From positions 1 through 52,637 of the forward strand of contig JAKSLZ010000010.1 in NCBI GenBank assembly GCA_024400935.1: DNA of 52,637 nt. Direction: 5' to 3'. The notes below the pieces were generated by a model that was not told where the DNA came from, ran no database searches, and saw only the letters and a list, made by a program, of their open reading frames with translations. The stretch comes from Muribaculaceae bacterium (lineage in GTDB: Bacteria; Bacteroidota; Bacteroidia; Bacteroidales; Muribaculaceae). The position numbers and the translations under genes are program-made. This document shows, piece after piece, positions 19,755-29,750 of the stretch. Each line of letters starts with the position of its first letter. The stretch's first letter is position 1.

Positions 19755-20954
19755 ATGAAGCGTAAATACAACATATTGCGATGGCCGGTTCACACGCTCA
19801 AGGCGTGTGTAAACGAGCTCAAGCTTGTCATGGGCGACGTGGGAGTTTTAGTATTCTTTGTCCTCGTGAGCATAGCTTATCCCATCTTGTATTCGCTGAT
19901 ATATAACACTGAGATGGCTCACGACGTGAGGGTTGTGGTTGTGGACGACGACCGCAGCGCCGAGAGCCGCGAGTTTGTGCGTGCTCTGGACGCGACATCT
20001 GAGGTCAAGGTGATAGGATATGCGGCTAACATGCAGGAGGCTCGCACGCAAATGTGTGAGCACAACTGCTACGGCATTATCAACCTGCCGCGCGACTACG
20101 CATTGTGTCTGGGACGCGGTGAGCAGGCTCATGTCAACATCTATTGCGACATGAGTGTGATGCTGCGTTACCGACAGATTCTCATGTCGACCACTGCGGT
20201 GCAGCTCACGCTGAGTTCGCACATCCAGAAGGCCAAGGCATCGGTCATCCCCATCAACATAGGCGGTGGCACCATCGACAACGAGCAGGTGGCCCTGGGC
20301 AACACTGCCATGGGTCTGGGTTCGGCTGTGCTGCCGTGCATCCTCGTGCTGGTGCTGCAGCAGAGCATGATACTGGGTGTGGGCATGCTGCATGGCGGTG
20401 CCCGCGACCGTCGTCGCCGTTTTGGCGGCATCGATCCTGAGGAATATGACGCCGTGGCGCTGGTATCGGTGGTGGGACGCGCGCTTGCCCATTTGCTTGT
20501 CTATGCAGTTCCTGCGGTATATGCGTTGCTTGTCGTGCCCAAGTTCTTTGATTTCCCGCAAAACGGACCCATCATCGACATTGTAGCCATGGCATTGCCT
20601 TATCTCATCGCATGCTCATTCATGTCGCAGACCTTCAAGATCTTTGTGCGCGGACGCGAATCCACGTTCATCACCATGGTGTTCACCTCTATAATCTTTG
20701 TGTTCCTCAGCGGCATTTCATGGCCCCGTTCGTCAATGAGCCAGTTGTGGATAACTCTGGGCAACATGGTTCCCTCAACATGGGCCAGCCAGGGCTATAT
20801 AGCCATGCAGAGCAACGGTGCGTCACTGGCTGCACAGTCGCACGCCTACATGATGCTGTGGGTGCTGTGTGGCTTCTACCTCGTCTCGGCCGTCCTCATC
20901 GAGGCCTTCGTGGCACGCAAGCAGACCCGCAACCCCCGCAAGCGCCAGTACTGA
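19755..20954 (+). CDS. ABC-2 type permease (YhhJ/YbhS-like), second of pair
   Basis: Encodes 399 residues. It has one N-terminal membrane segment (VGVLVFFVLVSIAYPILYSLI, about 30-50), an extracytoplasmic domain (VRVVVVDDDRSAESREFVRAL, then CYGIINLPRDYA) and a C-terminal multispan domain with GISWPRSSMSQLW. It is paralogous to the preceding permease, and the two probably form a heterodimeric channel. Last gene of the exporter operon. The partner ATPase must come from elsewhere or the complex works without one; this arrangement also occurs in other Bacteroidetes as far as I recall. Confidence 0.85.
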   Translation: MKRKYNILRWPVHTLKACVNELKLVMGDVGVLVFFVLVSIAYPILYSLIYNTEMAHDVRVVVVDDDRSAESREFVRALDATSEVKVIGYAANMQEARTQMCEHNCYGIINLPRDYALCLGRGEQAHVNIYCDMSVMLRYRQILMSTTAVQLTLSSHIQKAKASVIPINIGGGTIDNEQVALGNTAMGLGSAVLPCILVLVLQQSMILGVGMLHGGARDRRRRFGGIDPEEYDAVALVSVVGRALAHLLVYAVPAVYALLVVPKFFDFPQNGPIIDIVAMALPYLIACSFMSQTFKIFVRGRESTFITMVFTSIIFVFLSGISWPRSSMSQLWITLGNMVPSTWASQGYIAMQSNGASLAAQSHAYMMLWVLCGFYLVSAVLIEAFVARKQTRNPRKRQY

Positions 20955-21043
20955 CCCGCAAGCGTGCAAAGTCAGTTCAAGCCACAAGTGCGCACCTCAC
21001 CACCTCACCCAACTCGTAAACAACCGGTAACTATAACCTGTGT

Positions 21044-21085
21044 GGGATTATCTCGCGCAGAACTCTCAGAACTCGCGAAAATATT
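21044..21085 (+). repeat. Diverged solo copy of the GxxExxY-flanking repeat
   Basis: Contains the 12-mer CGCGCAGAACTC followed by TCAGAACTCGCGAAAAT. This resembles the inverted repeats that enclose the GxxExxY gene at 43957-44469 (CGCGCAGAACTCGCAGAAC). No GxxExxY gene is next to it, so it may be a remnant end or a related repeat. The rest of the 380-base gap 20955-21334 shows only the terminator listed next. Confidence 0.5.
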
Positions 21086-21246
21086 GAAGTTGAACCGTCG
21101 TTGTGCGACACCCTCTTGGAGTGTATGCCCCTATTATAACCATTGTTAGCGTCACCCGGAAAAATTCACTGATCTTATATTTTCCCATTGCTGAGTAGTT
21201 GCTAATCAACTAAAATTTGCTGAGTCGTATTTTGCGCTTGTGGGGT

Positions 21247-21284
21247 AAAAAAACGGCGGACATCGCCCACCCGGGATGTCCGCC
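21247..21284 (-). terminator. Rho-independent terminator of the DUF3108 gene
   Basis: A perfect 10-bp stem, GGCGGACATC (21255-21264) with GATGTCCGCC (21275-21284), is followed on the minus strand by G and seven T. Confidence 0.85.
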
Positions 21285-21334
21285 ATGTTCACTTTTTCCT
21301 TTAGGCTAAATCTTGTATATTGTTCTTTAATTGA

Positions 21335-22084
21335 TTATCCTTTATAGTAGCACTTCACTTCGCCCACGGGGAGCTTGCCCACCAGCAGCAGTGGTATGCG
21401 CTGGGCATCGGTCGAGATCCATGCGTCGAGGTTGTCGCTTGACTTCTTGCCGCCTTCCTGAGTGAACTTGAAGGTGATGTGATAAGCGTCGCGTGCGGTG
21501 CCGTTGCGCATCTTTACCGATGTTTTTCCCTTGTAGGTTATTGTAAGAGATTCCTTTTTCTTTCCAGAGAAAATTACGGTAGAAATCGTCTTATTGGTAG
21601 CCATTGAGGGGAAGTCGAGATTGCGCAGCATGTAGAACACACTCACCATGTCATAGGCCTGCGAACCGGTGCTGAGCGACACTTTCTGGGTCTCCTTGCT
21701 GCGGTAGCGCACACAGTTGGCACTGGTGGCCGATCCGTTGTAGCTGAAGTTTACCACATCGCGTGCATAGTAGCTTTTTTCGTGCGTAAGCTTTTCATAT
21801 TTGAGAGGTTGCAGACGCGCGTTCATGGTGCACTTGAGCGTGTCGCGAGTGGGGTAGATCTTGTCGGCCCACGAGCGTGTTTTGCCCACGAGCTGCGAGT
21901 AATAGCCGCTGGAAGTCTTGTGTATAGACAGCGACGCGTCGGCTGCATGTTTCCATATCATACCCCAGTGATACACCACCTCATAGTTGAGCGTCTCGTT
22001 ATTGTAATTTACCGCACTTGCGTTGAGTGATGATGCGAGACAAACCACCATCAATGCGATATTTCTAAAAATATTCTTTTTCAT
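21335..22084 (-). CDS. DUF3108 domain exported protein
   Basis: Encodes 249 residues from the ATG at 22084 (MKKNIFRNIALMVVCLASSLNASA signal peptide). An upstream in-frame ATG at 22114 would add ten residues before the signal peptide and is less likely. The mature part begins NNETLNYEVVYHWGMIWKHA, and the pattern of beta strands (SADKIYPTRDTLKCTM, then PLKYEKLTHEK and DAWISTDAQRIPLLLVGKLPVG) fits DUF3108, an envelope family of unknown function related by fold to lipoprotein carriers. It stands alone between two terminators. Function unknown. Confidence 0.75.
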   Translation of the reverse strand: MKKNIFRNIALMVVCLASSLNASAVNYNNETLNYEVVYHWGMIWKHAADASLSIHKTSSGYYSQLVGKTRSWADKIYPTRDTLKCTMNARLQPLKYEKLTHEKSYYARDVVNFSYNGSATSANCVRYRSKETQKVSLSTGSQAYDMVSVFYMLRNLDFPSMATNKTISTVIFSGKKKESLTITYKGKTSVKMRNGTARDAYHITFKFTQEGGKKSSDNLDAWISTDAQRIPLLLVGKLPVGEVKCYYKG

Positions 22085-22166
22085 AGTCGTCGTGTTTTGT
22101 GGTTTAGACTGCAAAATGTGTCGTGTGGTTTAATCGGTTTAGCTAAAATGTTATGGCGATGGGTGT

Positions 22167-22202
22167 AAAAAATGGCGGCAGACATCTGCATGCCTGCCGC
22201 TA
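22167..22202 (-). terminator. Rho-independent terminator of the C69 dipeptidase gene
   Basis: Stem GCGGCAG (22175-22181) with CTGCCGC (22194-22200), extended by flanking A/T pairs, followed on the minus strand by a run of T (complement of 22167-22172). Confidence 0.8.
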
Positions 22203-22242
22203 TATTTGTGTGAGAATTTCGTTAAGGTGGGTTCAGTGTGGG

Positions 22243-23907
22243 TTACTTTTCGGGTTCTACCACTTTGAGGCGGTCGCCGCTGCCACGGCCCACCACGTCG
22301 TAGTATTCCTGGTTGTAGCCTCCCCAGCTGGGCTGCACGGGGTAGCCGGCCTCGTTGCGCTCAAACTGTCCGTCCTTCTCCTTCTTCACGTTGCCGTCGA
22401 GGTACTTGACAAAGAGGTATTCGCCCAGCTTGCGATAGCGTGCGGTGGTGCTCTGTGCCTGGTTGACGCTATAGTTAGTGAGGAACTCGACAGCCTCGGC
22501 GGGGTTGTTCTTGACGAGTGCTACGGCCTTGGCCTCCACTTTGGGTTGGTTAGCCTCAAAAGCGTCCTCAATGTCGCCCTGAACCTTGCGTATGTCGACA
22601 ATCATCTTGTTGTAGCGGCTGTAGGCCTGGTTTGCCACCCAGTTGTTTACCCAGAATGCACTGTTCCAGTCCAGAGTGTAGAGGTCAGCTTGTCCGCGGG
22701 CATAGCTGGCGGGTACCTCGGTCATGCAGCAGTACATGGGCACGAAGACAGCGGTATTAGCGTCGTCAACGCCAAACCACAGCACGCCGCCCACCTCGTC
22801 GGGGAGCCATGAGCGCATCTGCGAAACAAACACAAAACCAGTTTGTTGCGTAGCGATGGCGCGCTCCATGCTGTAAGTGGTGCTGTCTACCTTGAACTCC
22901 ATGGGACGCCAGCGGTAGGGCACGTCATAGTTGATTTTTGCTCCGGGATCCTGTGTCATGTCAAAGGGTGTTCCCTCGTAGTGGTCGCGCATCATGTTCT
23001 GCACGTCGCGCACCGATACCTTGCGGTCGGGCTGCACTGCCAGTGGCATCACCTCGGCGCCCTTCTTGCCGTTGATGTAGGGCAAGTATTTGTCCATGCC
23101 GGCCTTGAAGCGGTTGAAGTAAGACCACACGCGGGCATCGCAGCCACGCAGGTTGCCAAAGTCGGCAGGTGCGTATGCTGCCGAGAAGTCAAATTCCTCG
23201 TCCTTGCCGTTGAAGTAACCCTTCTTGCGTGCAAACGAGATGACGTCTTTAGAATAGAGGCAGTTGGCCTTGTCTTTGAGGGGGAAACGGTGGATGCGTG
23301 CCTGGTTGGCGTGGCCTGAGATGCAGTCGTCGGGGATGCGCTGAGCCACCCACACGGCGCCCTTCTCGCCCTTGCCCTTGCCCACGAGGTCGAGCACCCA
23401 AATTTCGTTGGGGTCACCTATTGAGAACGACTCGCCCTCGCTGCAGTAGCCATATTGTGCCACGAGCTTAGTCATGAGGTCAAGCGCCTCGCGTGCTGTG
23501 CGGCAACGCTGCAGCGCTATGTAGATGAGACTGCCATAGTCTATGATGCCATTGGGTTCCCACAGTTCCTCGCGTCCGCCCCAGGTGCTCTCGGCGATGG
23601 TGAGCTGGTGCTCGTTGATGTTTCCCACCACGGCATAGGTGTGTGCGGCCTCGGGAATCTCGCCGTGCAGTAGGCCTGTGTCCCAGTCGTGTATCTTGCG
23701 CATAGTGCCGGGCTTGTGGTCGGCGGCTGGTATATATTGCAGGTCGCCGTAGAGGATGTGTGCGTCGGCAGCATAAGAGATGATCGTGCTACCGTCGGCG
23801 CTGGCGTTCTTGCCCACCAGCAGGTTAGTACAGGCGTCAGCCTGAGCGGCTGTGCCCACTGCCACCACAGCGGCGGCAACTAGCTTAGCAATGTTGTTTA
23901 GAGTCAT
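22243..23907 (-). CDS. Peptidase family C69 dipeptidase (PepD-like)
   Basis: Encodes 554 residues from the ATG at 23907 (MTLNNIAKLVAAAVVAVGTAAQADA, then CTNLLVGKNASADGSTI). The Cys right after the signal peptide is the expected N-terminal nucleophile of this Ntn-hydrolase family, so signal cleavage may activate the enzyme directly. Further family marks are ESTWGGRE, GSLIYIALQRCRTAREA, GESFSIGDPNEIWVLDLVGKG and WVAQRIPDDCISGHAN. It probably splits dipeptides in the periplasm. It is monocistronic, with its own promoter and terminator. The in-frame extension to 23979 is rejected because it would bury the signal peptide and overlap the promoter. Confidence 0.9.
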   Translation of the reverse strand: MTLNNIAKLVAAAVVAVGTAAQADACTNLLVGKNASADGSTIISYAADAHILYGDLQYIPAADHKPGTMRKIHDWDTGLLHGEIPEAAHTYAVVGNINEHQLTIAESTWGGREELWEPNGIIDYGSLIYIALQRCRTAREALDLMTKLVAQYGYCSEGESFSIGDPNEIWVLDLVGKGKGEKGAVWVAQRIPDDCISGHANQARIHRFPLKDKANCLYSKDVISFARKKGYFNGKDEEFDFSAAYAPADFGNLRGCDARVWSYFNRFKAGMDKYLPYINGKKGAEVMPLAVQPDRKVSVRDVQNMMRDHYEGTPFDMTQDPGAKINYDVPYRWRPMEFKVDSTTYSMERAIATQQTGFVFVSQMRSWLPDEVGGVLWFGVDDANTAVFVPMYCCMTEVPASYARGQADLYTLDWNSAFWVNNWVANQAYSRYNKMIVDIRKVQGDIEDAFEANQPKVEAKAVALVKNNPAEAVEFLTNYSVNQAQSTTARYRKLGEYLFVKYLDGNVKKEKDGQFERNEAGYPVQPSWGGYNQEYYDVVGRGSGDRLKVVEPEK

Positions 23908-23937
23908 AATTAGTCTTATTGATGTGATTATTTTGCA

Positions 23938-23969
23938 CAAAGATACCACATCCCGCTCATTTGAGCAAA
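23938..23969 (-). promoter_or_regulatory. Promoter of the C69 dipeptidase gene
   Basis: On the minus strand TTTG (complement of 23966-23969) and TATCTTTG (complement of 23938-23945) are 20 bp apart, a full Bacteroidetes -33/-7 match. The ATG at 23907 lies about 30 bases downstream. Confidence 0.8.
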
Positions 23970-24043
23970 TTTTGCCCAAGAAAACGGGTTGTCCCTGTGC
24001 GGCTCATGCGGCCATGTGCGGTGTTGTGAGCTGTGGGTATGGG

Positions 24044-24226
24044 TTAGCGGTCGAGATCGTCAAGGTCTAGTTCGCCGTTGATGATGGCCTGATCGATGTT
24101 GTATTCAAACTCGCTGAACTCGTCGTCGGTGAACATGTAATAGTCTTTGTTCCAGCACGATGACAGCGACACTGCAATAGCGGCGCCGGTGGCGAGGACC
24201 AGTATGTATTGCTTAATTTGTTTCAT
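24044..24226 (-). CDS. Small lipoprotein, acidic C-terminus
   Basis: Encodes 60 residues from the ATG at 24226. The start MKQIKQYILVLATGAAIAVS leads to the lipobox LSSC, followed by an acidic tail (FTDDEFSEFEYNIDQAII, then GELDLDDLDR). It should be lipid-anchored. A TATTTTTG box (complement of 24246-24253) lies 20 bases upstream. I do not recognise a family. The short length and tail are typical of many uncharacterised Bacteroidales lipoproteins. Confidence 0.7.
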   Translation of the reverse strand: MKQIKQYILVLATGAAIAVSLSSCWNKDYYMFTDDEFSEFEYNIDQAIINGELDLDDLDR

Positions 24227-24446
24227 TGGTCTATTAAAAGTGATGCAAAAATAGTGAAAAATTTTACAGAAAAAAAACATTTGTGCAAAAAAAGAGCAAA
24301 ATTATACTCAATTAATGTGGGGTTACCGGTCTCAATGGTGGCAATGCGGGGCGATGTAATGCGGGGGAGTGGCGGTTTTATGGTTTTTTAAGTGTGCTAT
24401 ACCTTATAAATTGCGATTTCTGTTTTATAATATGGAGTAAAAGTTG

Positions 24447-24454
24447 TAACTTTG
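24447..24454 (+). promoter_or_regulatory. Promoter -7 box for pyrG
   Basis: TAACTTTG, 26 bases before the GTG start at 24480. The -33 region is T-rich (TGTTTT at 24421-24426). Confidence 0.65.
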
Positions 24455-24467
24455 CAATTTAAAATAA

Positions 24468-26096
<1,629 letters not shown>

Positions 26097-26173
26097 GAAG
26101 AAATAATTAAAAACTACTTAAATAATAGCTTTTTTACGTCAAGACAACGCTCTTGACCTTTAGAGAAAAAATT

Positions 26174-28285
26174 ATGGACAAAAACACGATTACCGGATTG
26201 CTGCTCATGATGGCCGTCATCTTTGGCTTCACATGGCTCAATGCTCCCAGTGAGGCAGAGCTGGCCGAGCAAAAACGCATTCAGGATTCTATCGCTAACG
26301 CCGAACTCAATGCCGCTGCGCAAGTAAACCAAAACGCGGCCGTAGACAAACTTACACCCGGGGAGCTGGCTCAGCTCAAGGATGTGCTGTCTAAATCAGT
26401 TGCCACCGACTCTTCCAAGGCCGGTATTGACAACGGTGGAGTGAAACTGTCGCTCACTGCTGGTGAGGTGACAGGTACAATCGACCTGGGTGACACTAAG
26501 GTCGACTTTGCTGAGGTTAAAAATGATTCAACTAAAAACGCTGCTGTGCACAACCGCGCCGTGGCCGCTGTGAAGAATGCCCTCGAGGTGTACACTAAGA
26601 ACGGCTCGTTTGCGGCATGCCTGTCGGGTACCGACAAGGTTGTGAAGCTCAAGAACGACTCGCTGGCTATCGAGATCAGCACTAAGGGCGGTACCATCAC
26701 CCGTGCGTCGCTGCTTGCCTACAAGGCTTACAATGCTCCCAATGTGGAGGTGTTCACCCCCGGTGACAACGAGTACAGCTTTGTGCTGAGCAACAACACA
26801 CAGCGCTTCGACACCCGCAACTTCTACTTCACTCCTAATCAGATCAACGACAGCACCGTGCTCATGCAGCTCGACCTGGGCAACGGTTCTAAGTGGGGTC
26901 TCAAGTACACGCTGGTTCCTGGCAGCTACATGGTGCGCATGGAAATGGTGCAAGAGGGCATGAACAACATCATCCCCTTGAACATCAACAGTGTGGACCT
27001 GAACTGGCACCAGAAGATGTCGCGCCACGAGGAAGGCAAGATGTTTGAGGAACGCAACAGTGCCATCTACTACAAGTATTATGGCGAGGACGGCGACGTC
27101 GAGTACACTAAGGAAAACGGCGACGACGAGCAGGACAAGTCTAAGGACCGTCTCAAGTGGATCTCTACTAAGAACCAGTTCTTCAGTGCAGTGCTCATTG
27201 CCGACAGCTGTTTCTCAGGCGCAAAGTTTGTGAGCAAGGAAGTGGGCAAGGACAGTCCTGACTACCAGGAATATCTCAAGGACATGACCATCAGCACCGT
27301 TGTGCCTTATGCAAGCGACAAGGCTAACCCCGCGTCGTTCTATATGTATCTGGGTCCCAACCGCTATCCCACGCTGAGCGACTATGACAAGTACTCGCCC
27401 AACGAGGACCTCCAGCTCACCCGCCTCATCCCGCTGGGATGGAAGCTGTTCCGCTGGATCAACACCGGTATCGTGATACCCGTCTTCACATGGCTGGGCA
27501 AGGTGATAAACAGCTATGGCATCATCATCCTGCTGCTCACCATCATCATCAAGCTCATTCTGTCACCGCTCACCATCAAGAGCTACATGTCACAGGCTAA
27601 GATGCGCGTGCTGGCTCCTGAGATTGCGGCCATCAACGAGAAGTATCCTGGCGACGAGAACGCTCTGAAGCGCCAGCAGAAGACTATGGAGCTCTACAGC
27701 ATGGCCGGTGCAAGCCCCTTCGGTGGCTGTCTGCCCATGATGCTGCAGATGCCCATCCTCATTGCCATGTTCACCTTCTTCCCCTCATGCATTGAGTTGC
27801 GCGGTCAATCATTCCTGTGGGCTGCCGACCTCTCGGCTCCCGACAAGATAGTAGAGTGGAGTGCTCAGATTCCCTTCATCTCTTCTTACTTTGGCAATCA
27901 CATCAGCCTCTTCTGTATGCTCATGACAGTGACAAACATTGGCTATACTTACCTGTCGATGCAGTCACAGAGCCAGCAGAACGCTATGCCCGGCATGAAG
28001 TGGATGATGTATTTAATGCCTCTCATGTTCCTGGTGTTCTTCAACAACTATGCATCGGGCTTGAGCTACTACTACTTCATCTCGTTGCTCATCACCATCG
28101 CGCAGACCTATGCTTGCCGCCTCTTTGTGAGCGAGGAGAAAGTGCGTGCCAAGATTGCCGAGAACAAGGCTAAGCCCCGCAGCAAGAAGAAGAGCGGCTT
28201 CATGGCCCGTCTCGAGGAGGCTCAGCGCCAGCAACAGCAGGCACTCAAGGAGCAGCAGAAGCGCAACGGCAAGCGTCGCAACTGA
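26174..28285 (+). CDS. yidC: Membrane protein insertase YidC
   Basis: Encodes 703 residues from the ATG at 26174 (MDKNTITGLLLMMAVIFGFTW). A TTG seven codons upstream is rejected because the first membrane segment would then be preceded by an atypical tail. After membrane segment 1 comes a large periplasmic beta domain (about 60-400), as in Gram-negative YidC. The conserved insertase core follows (WLGKVINSYGIIILLLTIIIKLILSPLT, then SPFGGCLPMMLQMPILIAMF and a C-terminal basic tail KPRSKKKSGFMARLEEA). It inserts inner-membrane proteins with or without SecYEG. Lies directly behind pyrG and before a GH25 gene. Confidence 0.97.
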   Translation: MDKNTITGLLLMMAVIFGFTWLNAPSEAELAEQKRIQDSIANAELNAAAQVNQNAAVDKLTPGELAQLKDVLSKSVATDSSKAGIDNGGVKLSLTAGEVTGTIDLGDTKVDFAEVKNDSTKNAAVHNRAVAAVKNALEVYTKNGSFAACLSGTDKVVKLKNDSLAIEISTKGGTITRASLLAYKAYNAPNVEVFTPGDNEYSFVLSNNTQRFDTRNFYFTPNQINDSTVLMQLDLGNGSKWGLKYTLVPGSYMVRMEMVQEGMNNIIPLNINSVDLNWHQKMSRHEEGKMFEERNSAIYYKYYGEDGDVEYTKENGDDEQDKSKDRLKWISTKNQFFSAVLIADSCFSGAKFVSKEVGKDSPDYQEYLKDMTISTVVPYASDKANPASFYMYLGPNRYPTLSDYDKYSPNEDLQLTRLIPLGWKLFRWINTGIVIPVFTWLGKVINSYGIIILLLTIIIKLILSPLTIKSYMSQAKMRVLAPEIAAINEKYPGDENALKRQQKTMELYSMAGASPFGGCLPMMLQMPILIAMFTFFPSCIELRGQSFLWAADLSAPDKIVEWSAQIPFISSYFGNHISLFCMLMTVTNIGYTYLSMQSQSQQNAMPGMKWMMYLMPLMFLVFFNNYASGLSYYYFISLLITIAQTYACRLFVSEEKVRAKIAENKAKPRSKKKSGFMARLEEAQRQQQQALKEQQKRNGKRRN

Positions 28286-28323
28286 TGCTTAAGTAAAAGA
28301 ACCTAAAAAATGTGTTCACACAA

Positions 28324-29097
28324 ATGGTACGTCGCAAGAAATCAAATAGCAGAAATAAAAGGCTCAGCCGCTTGACGCAGCGGTTGGTGCTCGCCGGTGT
28401 GGCCTGTGTGATTGTGCTGTTTGGTTTCTTGAGCAACCGTTATCATCTGTTTGAACGTGTTTTCCGCTACAATATCACGCTCGGGAAAAACTATCCCGTG
28501 CGTGGTATTGATATTTCTAAATACAACGGCTCCGTCGACTTCAAGAAAGTGGCCGACGATGACATCTCCTTTGTCTACATCAAGGCGAGCGAGGGTGTCA
28601 CCGTCAAGTCGTCCAGTATTAAAAGTAATGCTAAGAAGGCCAGAGAAGCGGGCCTCAAGGTGGGCGCTTACCACTTCTTCCGTATGAACCGCGACGGTGG
28701 ACTGCAGGCCGAAAACTTCATGGCTGCCGTCAAGGGTGTGCACATGGACATGCCCATGGTAATTGATGTAGAAGACTGGACCAATGTCAGGACCGTGAGC
28801 CGCAGTGTGGTCAATGACCGCATCAAGGTCATGGTCAACACCCTCAAGCGCAACGGCTACAGGGTGATGATTTACACTAATGGCGACGGCAAGAAACATT
28901 ACTATGACGTGAGCTGCAAGGGCCTGGACCTGTGGCTGTGCACATTCTCGCATCCCGATGATGTCAAGGGCAAGGGCCACGTCATGCAGCAATACAGCCA
29001 CTGGGGCAGGGTGGACGGCATCGAGGGCTCGGTGGACCTGGACGTTTTCATGGGTTCACGCAGCGAGTGGAAAGCCTGGTTGCGCCAGAATGATTAA
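28324..29097 (+). CDS. GH25 family lysozyme (muramidase), membrane-anchored
   Basis: Encodes 257 residues from the ATG at 28324. A basic start (MVRRKKSNSRNKRL) and one membrane segment (about 20-40, LVLAGVACVIVLFGFL) precede the GH25 domain. Expected acidic catalytic positions are visible in RGIDISKYNGSVDF and in PMVIDVEDW, with FVYIKASEG and GAYHFF between them and QQYSHWGRVDGIEGSVDLDVF at the end. GH25 enzymes cut the N-acetylmuramic acid linkage of peptidoglycan. The uncleaved anchor suggests it acts from the inner membrane on the periplasmic side (inference). 38 bp behind yidC. Confidence 0.92.
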   Translation: MVRRKKSNSRNKRLSRLTQRLVLAGVACVIVLFGFLSNRYHLFERVFRYNITLGKNYPVRGIDISKYNGSVDFKKVADDDISFVYIKASEGVTVKSSSIKSNAKKAREAGLKVGAYHFFRMNRDGGLQAENFMAAVKGVHMDMPMVIDVEDWTNVRTVSRSVVNDRIKVMVNTLKRNGYRVMIYTNGDGKKHYYDVSCKGLDLWLCTFSHPDDVKGKGHVMQQYSHWGRVDGIEGSVDLDVFMGSRSEWKAWLRQND

Positions 29098-29110
29098 AAA
29101 AAGTAACACT

Positions 29111-29716
29111 ATGAAGCGACACCTTATATCAGCAATAGCGGCATTGATGCTTGTGGGCCTGGGAGCACCCTCGGCCCAGGCTTCGGTATACACTTGGAGC
29201 AAGTATGACCTCACGTTTGTGACCCCCGACGGTGGGTTTGTGACTTACAGCAGTTCCACTCGCTTTGAGGAGCAGTGGGACGACATGGCTCTGGTGATTA
29301 AACTGTATAGCAAGTCGCGCAGTGACGAGAAAACTATCAATAACAACCTCACCCGCAAGGCTCTGGACTACAGCATGTATGACAACAAGCTGGGTAAGAT
29401 GAAGGTGAAGGGGTTCAAGACACTGTATGTGGAGGGCACCATGCCCGACGGCAGCCGTGCCGTCATTGCCGACCTCGTCAGCGACAAGCAGGACCTGATC
29501 ATTGAGGTTACGATCAACTACCTCTTTGGCGACCGTGAGACGGTGGACGATATCATTACCAGTTTTGCCGAGGGCAAGAAGCCCGAAGAGGCTAAGGAGC
29601 AGAAACACAAACAGAAGGTGCAGACCAAGAAGGATGCCGAGAAGCAGGAGAAAAACCGTAGCAAGGAGCAAGAGCGACGCAAAACCTTCAGCAACAAGCA
29701 GGTGTTTGATGCCTGA
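29111..29716 (+). CDS. Exported protein of unknown function with highly charged C-terminus
   Basis: Encodes 201 residues from the ATG at 29111, 13 bp after the GH25 gene. The signal peptide is MKRHLISAIAALMLVGLGAPSAQA. The mature part (YTWSKYDLTFVTPDGGFVTY, then ALVIKLYSKSRSDE and TIVDDIITSF-like segments) looks like a compact alpha/beta domain. The last 50 residues are a Lys/Glu/Gln-rich helix (KPEEAKEQKHKQKVQTKKDA), possibly a coiled coil or a region that binds the envelope. I do not recognise the family. An open frame that continues upstream overlaps the GH25 gene and is not used. Confidence 0.8.
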   Translation: MKRHLISAIAALMLVGLGAPSAQASVYTWSKYDLTFVTPDGGFVTYSSSTRFEEQWDDMALVIKLYSKSRSDEKTINNNLTRKALDYSMYDNKLGKMKVKGFKTLYVEGTMPDGSRAVIADLVSDKQDLIIEVTINYLFGDRETVDDIITSFAEGKKPEEAKEQKHKQKVQTKKDAEKQEKNRSKEQERRKTFSNKQVFDA

Positions 29717-29750
29717 AGCCCTTTTTTTTGACTGAAAAATCCATCCCACT

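Noticed and set aside
20930..20970. Repeated CCCGCAAGCG around the end of the second permease gene as a gene-end duplication
   Set aside because: Only ten bases, 20 bp apart, with no cassette between; not comparable to the two clear cases.
22085..22114. Ten-residue N-terminal extension of the DUF3108 protein
   Set aside because: It would precede a complete signal peptide that already has its own ATG.
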